DNA of 60,706 nt from Acidobacteria bacterium Ga0077553 (GTDB taxonomy: Bacteria; Acidobacteriota; Terriglobia; Bryobacterales; Bryobacteraceae): assembly GCA_001464575.1 (NCBI GenBank), contig LNFE01000266.1:1-60706 (forward strand), in the 5' to 3' direction. A program made the position numbers and the translations under genes. Shown here in pieces: positions 1 through 7,828 of the stretch. The notes under the pieces were generated by a model, which saw only the letters and a list, made by a program, of their open reading frames with translations, made no database searches and was not told where the DNA came from. Each line of letters starts with the position of its first letter. The stretch's first letter is position 1.

Positions 1-321
1 CTGCGCCGAGATGCGGCCCAGGGCTTCGGTCTTCAATTTCGTGCGCACTTCCCCGCCCACGGCGGCGCGCGGGTCCTGCAGCAGCGCGTCGTTCAGGCTG
101 ATCTCCCGCACCTTGTCGGTTACTTCCTCGACGATCTTTTTGACCCCGAAGATCAGGATCATGCCGGTCTTCTCGTCCATTTCGGCAACCAGTTCATCGT
201 TGGTCTTGAACTGTTTGCGCGCGGCAACCAGCATGGCGTCCTTGACGGCATCAATGATGACCTGCGGATCGATGCCCTTTTCCTTGCTGAGCATCTCGAT
301 GGATTGATAAATCGTACCCAA
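1..321 (-). CDS. nusA: Transcription termination/antitermination factor NusA, N-terminal part (truncated by window)
   Basis: NusA binds RNA polymerase and nascent RNA and modulates pausing, termination and antitermination. The first about 107 residues are visible. They begin with the typical NusA N-terminal helix (IEMLSKEKGIDPQVIIDAVKDA) and continue through the RNAP-binding N-terminal domain; the S1 and KH domains lie beyond the window edge. I chose a TTG start at 319-321 because no ATG precedes the conserved helix in frame and an AGGAAGG ribosome-binding site sits about 10 nt upstream. It lies 13 nt downstream of rimP on the same strand, the conserved rimP-nusA(-infB) order, so the two are almost certainly co-transcribed. 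Confidence 0.93.
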   Translation of the reverse strand, partial: MGTIYQSIEMLSKEKGIDPQVIIDAVKDAMLVAARKQFKTNDELVAEMDEKTGMILIFGVKKIVEEVTDKVREISLNDALLQDPRAAVGGEVRTKLKTEALGRISAQ

Positions 322-334
322 GGTGTTTTCCTTC

Positions 335-799
335 CTACCACTCGAACTTCAAATTGGCTTTGCTAATCAGATCAAACGGAATCGCCACCGGCTTGTCCGG
401 TGTTTCCAGCATTACGATGCCGTCAACAAAGGATGTCAGCACACCCTCATATCGTTTCGCCCCGTCGACCGGCTCCCGCAGGCTGATCTTCACCTTCTGC
501 CCGGCGAACCGCTCAAAATCACGCGGGCGGCTGAGCTTGCGCTCAACGCCAGGGGAGCTCACTTCCAGGTGATAGCCCGCTTCTCCGGGAATGATGTCGC
601 CGGCGTCGAGTTCGGCGCCTAACTCGCGCGAGATGAGCTCGCAATCGGCGTGCGACACCCCGCCTTCCTTGTCAATATAGACGCGTAACAGGCGGGCCGC
701 GCCGCCGCCGAGCAACTCCACCTCGACAATATCGAGGCCGGCTGCACGGGCCAGGCGATCGGCAATTTCGTAAATTTTATCAACCAGCGGCTGTTTCAT
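335..799 (-). CDS. rimP: Ribosome maturation factor RimP
   Basis: RimP helps assemble the 30S subunit in the cytoplasm. The 154-residue product matches the family length. It contains the hallmark central segment with EVSSPGVERKL followed by R-P-x-D-F-x-R and a C-terminal SH3-like barrel (GVLTSFVDGIVMLETPDKPVAIPFDLISKANL). The frame is open to a TTG at 808, but ATG at 799 fits family N-termini (MKQPLVDKIYEIA). It is followed 13 nt later by nusA. A strong intrinsic terminator ends only about 11 nt before the ATG, so the promoter either lies upstream and is subject to read-through, or the hairpin belongs to the leader. Confidence 0.93.
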   Translation of the reverse strand: MKQPLVDKIYEIADRLARAAGLDIVEVELLGGGAARLLRVYIDKEGGVSHADCELISRELGAELDAGDIIPGEAGYHLEVSSPGVERKLSRPRDFERFAGQKVKISLREPVDGAKRYEGVLTSFVDGIVMLETPDKPVAIPFDLISKANLKFEW

Positions 800-809
800 C
801 TCGACCAAT

Positions 810-832
810 AAAAAAGTGGGCTTTCGCCCACT
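810..832 (-). terminator. Intrinsic terminator downstream of the response regulator gene
   Basis: Read on the minus strand, a perfect 7-bp stem AGTGGGC/GCCCACT with a GAAA tetraloop is followed directly by six T residues. It lies 44 nt after the response-regulator stop codon and 11 nt before the rimP ATG. It should end the kinase/regulator transcript. Its closeness to rimP also allows a role as a leader attenuator for rimP-nusA. Confidence 0.85.
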
Positions 833-875
833 GCTCGTCGTTCGTCGACAATTTCAGTGTACACCCGTCCGGCCG

Positions 876-1562
876 CTAAACGGAGAAGCGGTAGCCCACC
901 CCCCGGACGGTGAATATATGGCGGGGGTTCTGGGGGTTGTCTTCGAGCTTCTGCCGGAGCCAGGCGACATGGACGTCAATGGTTCGCGAAGATACGGCCG
1001 ATTGATACTCCCAGACGTTCTCAAGCAGCTCTTCGCGGGAGACGACTTTGCCCCGCCGCTCGATGAGATACTGCAGCAGTTGCAGCTCCTTGCCGGCCAG
1101 GTTGAGAGGCGTGCCATTCTTCTTAACGTCCCCTTTCTCGAAGTCCACTTCGACGTTTCCGAAGGAAAAGCCACGTACGGGCGCCAGATTGTCGTGCTTC
1201 ACGCGGCGGAGCAGCGCTTCGACGCGGGCGACGAGTTCGGCGGGGTGAAACGGTTTGGTCAGGTAGTCGTCGGCGCCCAGCTTCAGGCCGACAACGCGGT
1301 CCACCACTTGGGTTTTCGCGGTGAGCATGAGCACGGCGACGTCGCGGCCCTGCTGCCGGAGTTCGCGGCAGACTTCGAAGCCATTTTTGCCGGGCAGCAT
1401 GACGTCGAGCACGATCAGGTCAAACTTCTCGGCCAGCGCCCGCGCGAGTCCAGAGGGGCCATCGGTGGCCGACTGGACCTCGAAGCCTTCGGCAGTCAGC
1501 AGGTCGGTAACCGTCAGCACCAGCCCGGGCTCATCTTCAACTAGTAGAATCCGTGAACTCAT
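876..1562 (-). CDS. OmpR/PhoB-family two-component response regulator
   Basis: This is a DNA-binding response regulator. The N-terminal receiver domain shows the acidic pair in LLVEDEPG, the phospho-acceptor Asp in IVLDVMLPGKNG (about residue 53), and a conserved Lys in YLTKPFHPAEL. The C-terminal winged helix (about residues 130-228) shows the OmpR pattern LLQYLIERRGKVVSREELLENVW and RTIDVHVAWLRQKLEDNP, ending VRGVGYRF. The frame overlaps the 3' end of the upstream histidine-kinase gene, so the two are translationally coupled. An in-frame ATG at 1574 is an alternative start. Direct repeats upstream of the kinase gene are a plausible autoregulatory site. The signal sensed is unknown. Confidence 0.93.
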   Translation of the reverse strand: MSSRILLVEDEPGLVLTVTDLLTAEGFEVQSATDGPSGLARALAEKFDLIVLDVMLPGKNGFEVCRELRQQGRDVAVLMLTAKTQVVDRVVGLKLGADDYLTKPFHPAELVARVEALLRRVKHDNLAPVRGFSFGNVEVDFEKGDVKKNGTPLNLAGKELQLLQYLIERRGKVVSREELLENVWEYQSAVSSRTIDVHVAWLRQKLEDNPQNPRHIFTVRGVGYRFSV

Positions 1563-3216
1563 CCTGATATCCATCCGGAGCGGCGGGAAGCAGGATCCGA
1601 AACTCGGTCCCTTGGCCCGGCGCGCTCTTCACTGTAACTGTTCCGCCATGGGCTTCCACGATGCCTTTGACGAGGTTGAGGCCCAGGCCCGTGCCGTGCA
1701 CCTGATCTTCCACTGCCCGGCGGCCGCGAAAGAAGGCGTCGAAAATGTGCGCCTGCTCGGCGGCGGGAATGCCGGCGCCGCGGTCGGCGACGCGGATCTC
1801 CACCCCGCCGCCGGGGTCCTTGGCGGCATAGAGGCCCACCCATTTGCCGTCCGCGCCGTACTTGGCGGCGTTCGCCAGCAGGTTATTGACGGCGCGTTCA
1901 AGCGCCAAGGCATCGCCGAGCACCAGCGGCAGGCCGGGGGCGATCTGGACTTCGAACTCGCAGCCGGCCTCGCGAATCGTGGCTTCATTGGCCGCGCCGC
2001 AGGCCTCGACGAGAGACTCGATCGCCACCGGCTCTTTGGCCGCCTGAATGGTTTTTCCGGCGCGCGCGCTGGCGTACTGCATCACCTGCTCCACCAGGGC
2101 CGTCAGCTTCTCGCTCTCCTGCTGAATCAGGCCGCCGTAGCGTTCCACCTGCGCCGGGTTGGCCGCGATTTTGCCGCGCAGGTTGTAGGCCGCGGTCCGG
2201 ATGACCGTCAGCGGCGTGCGGAGTTCGTGGGAGACGCCGGCGACGAAGTCGATCTGCATTTCGGCCAGGCGCTGGGATTCGCGGGTGGTGCGGAGGACGA
2301 TGCCCACCGCGGCCAGGAGCAGGCCCAGGATGCCGCCCATGACCCCGAGGTTCCGCCAGCGCGTCCGGGCGACGACGCCTTCGAGCGAGCCGGCTTCATT
2401 CCGCACCGCTAGCGTCCAACGGCCTTCGGCAGCGTTGGGCGGCGGGCCGCGACGCCCTGGGGGCCCGCCGCCGCGCCGGAAGATCGTCTCAAACTGAGGT
2501 TGAAACAGCGCGACCTGGGCGTCTGGCACGCCGACGGCATCGCCGGCGATGAGGCGCGAGGCGTCGTTGCGGGCGAAGACGCCGTACAGGTATTCGGCGG
2601 CGGCGGGTTCCCCGAGGTGCCGGGCGAGGAGTTCGGGAACTAGCACGGTCGAGAGGTACTGGGCGTCCATATCGAGCAGCACCCACTCCAGTTCGCGGCC
2701 GGGCGGGCCGCCTGGGCCGGGTCCGCGGCCGAACCGCGGCAGATCGATCAGGGTCAAGTCGCCCCGGGCGCCGACGCCGCCGCGCGTGCGTTCCCCGGCC
2801 ACCCGGGCGAGCATCTGCCGTCGCATCCCTTCCCACTCCGGCGGCCAAGGGACCAGGTCTTCACTTTCGGTATCCGCCTGCAGCCGGAGCAGTTGCATAT
2901 CGCCATTCCCCGGCCGGGCAACGAAGGCCCCGCGCAACATGCCGACGTGCCGGCCGCCTTCCTGCCAGAGTTTCAACCGGGTGAGATAGGCCGAATCGTC
3001 GCCCCGCATCACCGCCCGGCAGAGCAGCGAGATCTCTTCATTGAAATCCTGGCTCAGGCGGTTCAAGCCGGACTGCAGACTGGCTTGCAAGCGTTCCCGC
3101 TCGGCGACGCTGACTTCTCCAATCCAGCGGTATTGCAGAGCGCCGAGGACACCGCACAGCGCGACCATCGCCCCAATTTCGAGCCACCCCCGCCAGCGCT
3201 GTCTGCTGTTCTGCAT
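1537..3216 (-). CDS. Membrane sensor histidine kinase with Gly/Pro-rich periplasmic domain
   Basis: This 559-residue kinase is the cognate partner of the overlapping response regulator. A first membrane helix (WLEIGAMVALCGVLGALQY) is followed by a large periplasmic segment of roughly 260 residues. That segment has two Gly/Pro/Arg-rich stretches, RFGRGPGPGGPPGRELEW and a GGGPPGRRGPPP tract. A second helix (LGVMGGILGLLLAAVGIVL) leads to a HisKA domain (VAGVSHELRTPL, His about 330). The HATPase follows, with N box LLANAAKYGADG, G1 DRGAGIP and G2 GTGLGLNLVKGIVEAHGG. I start at the ATG at 3216, directly before the first helix; the open frame reaches 3288, but those extra residues look non-coding. 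Confidence 0.9.
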   Translation of the reverse strand: MQNSRQRWRGWLEIGAMVALCGVLGALQYRWIGEVSVAERERLQASLQSGLNRLSQDFNEEISLLCRAVMRGDDSAYLTRLKLWQEGGRHVGMLRGAFVARPGNGDMQLLRLQADTESEDLVPWPPEWEGMRRQMLARVAGERTRGGVGARGDLTLIDLPRFGRGPGPGGPPGRELEWVLLDMDAQYLSTVLVPELLARHLGEPAAAEYLYGVFARNDASRLIAGDAVGVPDAQVALFQPQFETIFRRGGGPPGRRGPPPNAAEGRWTLAVRNEAGSLEGVVARTRWRNLGVMGGILGLLLAAVGIVLRTTRESQRLAEMQIDFVAGVSHELRTPLTVIRTAAYNLRGKIAANPAQVERYGGLIQQESEKLTALVEQVMQYASARAGKTIQAAKEPVAIESLVEACGAANEATIREAGCEFEVQIAPGLPLVLGDALALERAVNNLLANAAKYGADGKWVGLYAAKDPGGGVEIRVADRGAGIPAAEQAHIFDAFFRGRRAVEDQVHGTGLGLNLVKGIVEAHGGTVTVKSAPGQGTEFRILLPAAPDGYQDEFTDSTS

Positions 3217-3223
3217 CGTCCCT

Positions 3224-3282
3224 CTTAACGGTAACCGCACTTCCCGGCCAGCGGCAGTAAAACCTCTGTTAAGAACGTTAAG
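3224..3282. promoter_or_regulatory. GTTAAG repeats in the divergent intergenic region; candidate response-regulator operator
   Basis: Two direct copies of GTTAAG start 9 nt apart (3268 and 3277), and an inverted CTTAACG occurs at 3224-3230. All lie immediately upstream of the kinase/regulator operon and 150-210 nt before the divergent gene at 3435. OmpR-family regulators typically bind direct repeats spaced 10-11 bp, so autoregulation is plausible. This is inference from spacing only. Confidence 0.4.
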
Positions 3283-3434
3283 GTTCAAAGGAATACGGTG
3301 GGATGTGCGCCGCTCTCTTTTCCTCTCCCGGCCTTTTCGCAGAACCCGAGGCCAAACGCGCCCTGCGCCCCGCTGCCCGGTACCCGTTGCCCGGTAAATG
3401 ATACGGCTCGGGATGGGATGCCGAGAGTGAAGGT

Positions 3435-4655
3435 ATGCGGTTATTCCTACTTCTTGTACCCGTCACATTGGTTACTCTCTCCGCGGCCATTTCTCCCGAT
3501 GGCGCTCGCACCGTGCAACGCGTGAACGCCATGCTCGACCAGTTGCAGATTGATCCCGCCTTCGCGGCCGGGAACGTTTCCGGCCGGGAGGCCGACGCGC
3601 GAGCGACCGTGAACCGGCTCCGCTCTGCCTACAACGACTGCAACATGCAGCTTCGCCTGCTTATTCGCGATAGCCGCGAACCGGAGGTGGCGGCCGCGCG
3701 CCGGCGCTGTGACGGCGTGGCTGCCAGCCAGGAGCAACTGCAGGCCGCCCTCAGTTCCGCGGGCGCCTCCGCCGAACAAAACAAGGCGCTGCTATACGAT
3801 TTCTATTCCAAATTCACCGGCGGCTTACCGGACGCGCAGACCATCAGCTTTCGGCAACTGCACCTGAAGATCAACCCGGCCGCCACGGCGCCAACGGACA
3901 TCAACGAGTTCCGCGCCGCCATCGCCGTGCTTGCCAATGTGGACGCCGCGTGCAAGGGTTCGCACAAAGCGATTGCGCAGGCCACCGAGCCCCACGGCCC
4001 CGGCAGCGAGCAGGCGGCGGCCACCTGGTGCGCCACGGCAGCCCGCCGCGACGAACTCGGCCGCGTGATGGCCATGAATACCGCCGCCGGGCCTGCGCGT
4101 ATCTGGGGCAACGAAATCGCCAAGCTGAAGGACCAACTCGAATCGAACGAAGGCTTTCTGACCACGGACGTTACCCCGGTTCGCCGAGCGCTCTTCGACC
4201 GGGAAGCCTTGGTACAGGAAGCGGCTAGCCGTCATCAGGCGTTGTTGGACGCGGCCGGGGTGAAGGATACATCCGGCGTTCTCGGCGCCTTGCAACCGTC
4301 AATCGATAGCCTGATGGCGGAGGTCGACCGGTTGGCGCCGCGCTGGAAGTTCCCGGCGGGAAATCCGCGCGATGCCGCGATTGAGGGCTATGGCCGTCGC
4401 GCCGTGGCGAAGGTCTACCCCGGCTCGGTGGTGAAGGCTTCAGTGATGCAGACCGCGGCGTTCTCTATCCGGAAGAACGCCCTCGGCGTGCCGCTCGACC
4501 GGAACCGCGACGGCTTCCTCCTCTACAAGATGCCCAACGAAAAGTACTGCCGCCAGCAATCGTTCTCCTATACGGAGACCTACTCCGGCGGCGGGACCTA
4601 TCAGAAGCCGGACGGCGTCCGGCTAAACTACATTCGCTACCAGCCCTGCCAGTAG
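3435..4655 (+). CDS. Secreted protein of unknown function, predicted alpha-helical
   Basis: I do not recognise this 406-residue protein. It starts with a clear Sec signal peptide (MRLFLLLVPVTLVTLSAA), so it should act outside the cytoplasm. The mature part is rich in Ala, Arg, Gln and Glu and looks mostly helical up to about residue 300. A more polar, Tyr-rich tail follows, with FSYTETYSGGGTYQKPDGVRLNY near the end. Six cysteines are visible (two in NDCNMQ and RRRCDG, two in DAACKG and TWCATA, two near the C terminus in KYCRQQ and YQPCQ), which suggests disulfides. It is divergent from the two-component operon. Its last 33 nt overlap the convergent peptidase gene. Confidence 0.75.
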   Translation: MRLFLLLVPVTLVTLSAAISPDGARTVQRVNAMLDQLQIDPAFAAGNVSGREADARATVNRLRSAYNDCNMQLRLLIRDSREPEVAAARRRCDGVAASQEQLQAALSSAGASAEQNKALLYDFYSKFTGGLPDAQTISFRQLHLKINPAATAPTDINEFRAAIAVLANVDAACKGSHKAIAQATEPHGPGSEQAAATWCATAARRDELGRVMAMNTAAGPARIWGNEIAKLKDQLESNEGFLTTDVTPVRRALFDREALVQEAASRHQALLDAAGVKDTSGVLGALQPSIDSLMAEVDRLAPRWKFPAGNPRDAAIEGYGRRAVAKVYPGSVVKASVMQTAAFSIRKNALGVPLDRNRDGFLLYKMPNEKYCRQQSFSYTETYSGGGTYQKPDGVRLNYIRYQPCQ

Positions 4656-5765
4656 CGCCGTACGATCGGCGATGCGGTCGATGAAGAGCGATTCGTTGAC
4701 CGCATGAGCCCCTTCGCCCACTGCCCCCAAACCGTCGAGCGTCGGCACCCCGAGCGCCGCCGTGAAGTTGCCATCCGAGCCGCCTCCGGTCGACGACTCC
4801 TCGAGGTCGACGCCCATCTGCGCGGCCAGTTTCCGCGCCTCGGCGAACCAGGCGCCAATCGCCTTCGTCCGTTCCATGGGCGGCCGGTTCAGACCCCCGG
4901 AGACGGTCACGGCGCAGCGGGGGTCCACCGGCTTCAGGGCCCGGAACTTCTTTTCAAGTGGCCCGGCGTCCTTCAGCCGGGCGATGCGGATGTCGACAGC
5001 GACCGTGGCTTGATCGGGCACGACGTTGCTCCGGGTGCCGCCTTCGATCACCCCGGGGTTCACTGTCAGGCCGATCGAAAGATCCGTGAAGCCGGCGATC
5101 TTTTCAATTTGCCGGGCCAGTTCGACGATCGCGTTGGCGCCGTTCGTGAAATCGACGCCCGCATGCGCGGCCCGGCCGAGGACCTTGACTTCATAACCGC
5201 CCACCCCTTTCCGCGCAGTCTTTAGCTTGCCGGTGAACCCCGTGCCGGGCTCCAGCACCAATACGCCGGCGCTCTTCCCGGCTTGCGCTTCGATGAGCGG
5301 CCGCGAGGCTGGGCTGCCGATCTCTTCGTCCGAGCCGAGCAGCAGGACCACCTTCCGCGTCACCGGGACCTCCAGTTCGCGCAGCGCCTCCATGGCGTAC
5401 AGGAAGAACGCGATGCCCCCCTTCATGTCATAAACCCCGGGACCCCAAAGGCGGCCGGCGTCTTCACGCCACGGCATCCGCTTCAGCGTCCCCATCGGCC
5501 ACACGGTATCGGTATGGCCGAGGGCGAGCAGCTGGCCGGACTTTTTCTTGCCGGGTAGGGCGAACTCCAGCAGGAGATGGTCGCCGTAACCTTTGGCTTT
5601 CTTGCGGGTGACTTTAGCGACTTTGCCCCAGCGGTCGGCGATCTGCTCCACTTGGCGGTTGATCGCCGCCGGGTCGTCACTTGGCGACTCGCACTCCACC
5701 ATTTCGCGAATCGTTGCTACGATGCGGCGCTCGTTGGCGCGCGCCCAGGAAAGAAAAGAGTCCAT
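4623..5765 (-). CDS. M20-family metallopeptidase (glutamate carboxypeptidase G2/ArgE-DapE-like)
   Basis: This zinc-dependent exopeptidase or deacylase has 380 residues, the usual M20 size. Metal-site motifs are present: LALGHTDTVWPMG (His and Asp), YDMKGG, GSDEEIGSP (general-base and ligand Glu), LVLEPG and, near the C terminus, GAVGEGAHAVNESL. The lid/dimerisation domain occupies about residues 180-290 (VGGYEVKVLGRAAHAGVDFTNGANAI). It resembles the CPG2 branch more than DapE. No signal peptide is seen, so it is likely cytoplasmic; the substrate is unknown. Its 3' end overlaps the secreted-protein gene, and its start is only 24 nt from the divergent fabZ start. Confidence 0.87.
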   Translation of the reverse strand: MDSFLSWARANERRIVATIREMVECESPSDDPAAINRQVEQIADRWGKVAKVTRKKAKGYGDHLLLEFALPGKKKSGQLLALGHTDTVWPMGTLKRMPWREDAGRLWGPGVYDMKGGIAFFLYAMEALRELEVPVTRKVVLLLGSDEEIGSPASRPLIEAQAGKSAGVLVLEPGTGFTGKLKTARKGVGGYEVKVLGRAAHAGVDFTNGANAIVELARQIEKIAGFTDLSIGLTVNPGVIEGGTRSNVVPDQATVAVDIRIARLKDAGPLEKKFRALKPVDPRCAVTVSGGLNRPPMERTKAIGAWFAEARKLAAQMGVDLEESSTGGGSDGNFTAALGVPTLDGLGAVGEGAHAVNESLFIDRIADRTALLAGLVANVV

Positions 5766-5789
5766 CGTTTGTTAGACTAACTAATTCTC

Positions 5790-6233
5790 ATGGCAATTCT
5801 TGATATTGATGCGATTCGCGATATTCTTCCGCACCGGTACCCGTTTCTCCTGGTCGATCGCATTATCGAACTGGAAGAGGAACGGATCGTCGGCATCAAG
5901 AACGTAACCGCGAATGAACCCTTTTTCGTTGGGCATTTTCCCGAATTTCCGGTGATGCCCGGGGTGCTGATCACTGAGAGCATGGCCCAGGTGGCCGGCG
6001 TGCTGGTGCTGAAGAGCATTCCGGATCGCCATTCGAAGCTGGTGCTGCTGGCGTCAGTGGACGGAGCGAAGTTTCGCCGCCCGGTGCGTCCGGGCGACCA
6101 GTTACGCATTGAAATGACGATGGTCAGCCGCAAATCCACCATCTGCAAGATGACCGGCACGGCGACCGTGGACGGCGTCGTGGTGGCCGAAGCGACGCTG
6201 ATGTGCGTCCTCCGCGATAAGCCGGCGGTGTAG
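5790..6233 (+). CDS. fabZ: 3-hydroxyacyl-[acyl-carrier-protein] dehydratase FabZ
   Basis: FabZ dehydrates (3R)-hydroxyacyl-ACP in type II fatty-acid synthesis and draws on the same acyl pool used for lipid A. The 147-residue hot-dog fold carries the HRYPFLLVDRI N-terminal motif, the catalytic His49 in VGHFPEFPVMPGVL and Glu63 in ESMAQVAG. Length and motifs are normal. It is the first gene of fabZ-lpxA-lpxI, a common lipid A cluster, and lpxA begins 1 nt after its stop codon. A TAACTA-like hexamer lies only about 9 nt before the ATG, so the mRNA may be nearly leaderless. Confidence 0.96.
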   Translation: MAILDIDAIRDILPHRYPFLLVDRIIELEEERIVGIKNVTANEPFFVGHFPEFPVMPGVLITESMAQVAGVLVLKSIPDRHSKLVLLASVDGAKFRRPVRPGDQLRIEMTMVSRKSTICKMTGTATVDGVVVAEATLMCVLRDKPAV

Positions 6234-6234
6234 C

Positions 6235-7011
6235 ATGCCCATCCATCCGACCGCCATTGTCGACCCCTCCGCGCAGATCGACGAGACGGCTGTCATCGGC
6301 CCGTTCTGCGTGATCGGCTCCGACGTGACCATCGGCGCCCATACGGGGCTGAAGGCGCACGTTTTTGTCGAAGGGCCGACGACCATCGGCGAGGAGAACA
6401 TTTTTTACCCATACTCCACCGTCGGCGTGGCACCGCAGGACTTGAAGTATCACGGGGAGCGGGCCGAGACCCACATCGGCAACCGGAACAAGATCCGCGA
6501 GTTCGTGACGATCCACCGCGGCACCACCGGCGGTGGCCTGCTGACGAGCATCGGCAACGATAATCTGCTGATGGCCTATTCGCACATTGCCCACGATGTG
6601 CGAGTAGGTTCGCATTGCGTTCTCGCCAATGGGGTGACGCTGGCGGGTCACGTGATGATTGGCGATTGGGCGGTGATCGGCGCCTTCACCGGGGTGCATC
6701 AGTTCTGCCGCATCGGCAAGCATTCGATGGTGGGGGGCTACAGCGTCATTACGCAGGATGTGATGCCGTTCGCGACAACGGTGAGCAAACGGGAGAACTC
6801 CGTGTTCGGCGCCAATGCCACGGGCCTCGAACGCCGCGGCTTCGATCCGGTGGCGATCGAGCACCTGCAGAACGCCTTGCGCATTTTGACGCGGGCCAAT
6901 CTCAACACCTCCCAGGCGATCGCCCGCATTGAAGCGGAGATCCCGGCCACCGAGGAGATCGCCGATCTGCTCGCCTTTATCCGCTCGTCCGAGCGCGGCG
7001 TTATCAAATAA
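6235..7011 (+). CDS. lpxA: Acyl-ACP--UDP-N-acetylglucosamine O-acyltransferase LpxA
   Basis: LpxA performs the first committed step of lipid A synthesis in the cytoplasm. The 258 residues form a left-handed beta-helix of hexapeptide repeats. The signature SHIAHD places the catalytic His at residue 120, corresponding to H125 of E. coli LpxA. It is followed by LAGHVMIGDWAVIG, VHQFCRIGKHSMVGG and a helical C-terminal domain. The start 1 nt after fabZ indicates translational coupling. The downstream Gfo/Idh dehydrogenase raises the possibility that the acceptor is a 3-amino sugar nucleotide, giving an amide-linked acyl chain. The sequence alone does not decide this. Confidence 0.96.
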   Translation: MPIHPTAIVDPSAQIDETAVIGPFCVIGSDVTIGAHTGLKAHVFVEGPTTIGEENIFYPYSTVGVAPQDLKYHGERAETHIGNRNKIREFVTIHRGTTGGGLLTSIGNDNLLMAYSHIAHDVRVGSHCVLANGVTLAGHVMIGDWAVIGAFTGVHQFCRIGKHSMVGGYSVITQDVMPFATTVSKRENSVFGANATGLERRGFDPVAIEHLQNALRILTRANLNTSQAIARIEAEIPATEEIADLLAFIRSSERGVIK

Positions 7012-7015
7012 AGTC

Positions 7016-7828
7016 ATGCCCTACGGCCTCATTGCCGGCAATGGCCGCTTCCCCATTTTGGCGCTCGAAACCGCGCGGGAGCTGGGCGTGGCGGTAGTAG
7101 CGATTGGGATCAAGGAAGAGGCCGCGCCGGAAATTGAAGCCTTGGCGACGAAGACGTATTGGATATCGCTGGGCGCGCTCGGCAAGCTGATCGACATCTG
7201 CAAGGCCGAAGGCATCACCGAGCTGATGATGGCCGGACAGGTGAAGCACGCGTCGATCTTTTCTTCGATTGCGCCGGACTGGCGGCTGGCGAAGCTGCTG
7301 TTTACGCTTAAGGAAAAGAATACGGAGGCGCTGATCGGCGGGGTGGCCGGGGTGTTGGCCGCCGAGGGGATTCGGCTGGTGGATTCGACGCTGCTGCTGA
7401 AGCCGCTGCTGGCCGGCGAAGGGGTGCTGACCAAACGGAAGCCGAATGCGGACGAAGAGAAGGAGGTGCGCTACGGGCGCCGCATCGCCGCCGCGCTGGC
7501 GGAGTTCGACGTCGGCCAAGCGGTAGTGATCAGCAACCGCGCCTGTGTCGCGCTGGAGGCAATGGAGGGTACGGACGCCATGCTCCGCCGGGCCGCATCG
7601 CTTTCGAATGGTCATCCGCTACGGCTCATCAAGAGTTCGCGCCGCCGTCAACACATGCTTTTTGACGTGCCCGTGGCCGGCCTCGGCACCATCGCGACGA
7701 TGCGGGAAGCCAACGCCACCATCCTCGCCTGCGACGCCGACCGCACATTGCTGCTGGATAAGGGCGAAATGATCGCCCAGGCCAACGCTGCGGGCATCTG
7801 CATAGTAGGCTACAAAACAGATGAGTAA
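7016..7828 (+). CDS. lpxI: UDP-2,3-diacylglucosamine pyrophosphatase LpxI (DUF1009)
   Basis: LpxI hydrolyses UDP-2,3-diacylglucosamine to lipid X, replacing LpxH in many alphaproteobacteria and acidobacteria. The 270-residue product begins YGLIAGNGRFPILALETARE, typical of the family. It includes ELMMAGQVKHASIF and the C-terminal domain with IGGVAGVLAAEGIRLVDSTLLL, GQAVVISNRACVALEAMEGTDAML and MLFDVPVAGLGTIATM. I use the ATG at 7016, 4 nt after the lpxA stop; the open frame further upstream only shadows lpxA. Its stop overlaps the next start by 8 nt. The adjacency of lpxA and lpxI makes the assignment firm. Confidence 0.93.
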   Translation: MPYGLIAGNGRFPILALETARELGVAVVAIGIKEEAAPEIEALATKTYWISLGALGKLIDICKAEGITELMMAGQVKHASIFSSIAPDWRLAKLLFTLKEKNTEALIGGVAGVLAAEGIRLVDSTLLLKPLLAGEGVLTKRKPNADEEKEVRYGRRIAAALAEFDVGQAVVISNRACVALEAMEGTDAMLRRAASLSNGHPLRLIKSSRRRQHMLFDVPVAGLGTIATMREANATILACDADRTLLLDKGEMIAQANAAGICIVGYKTDE

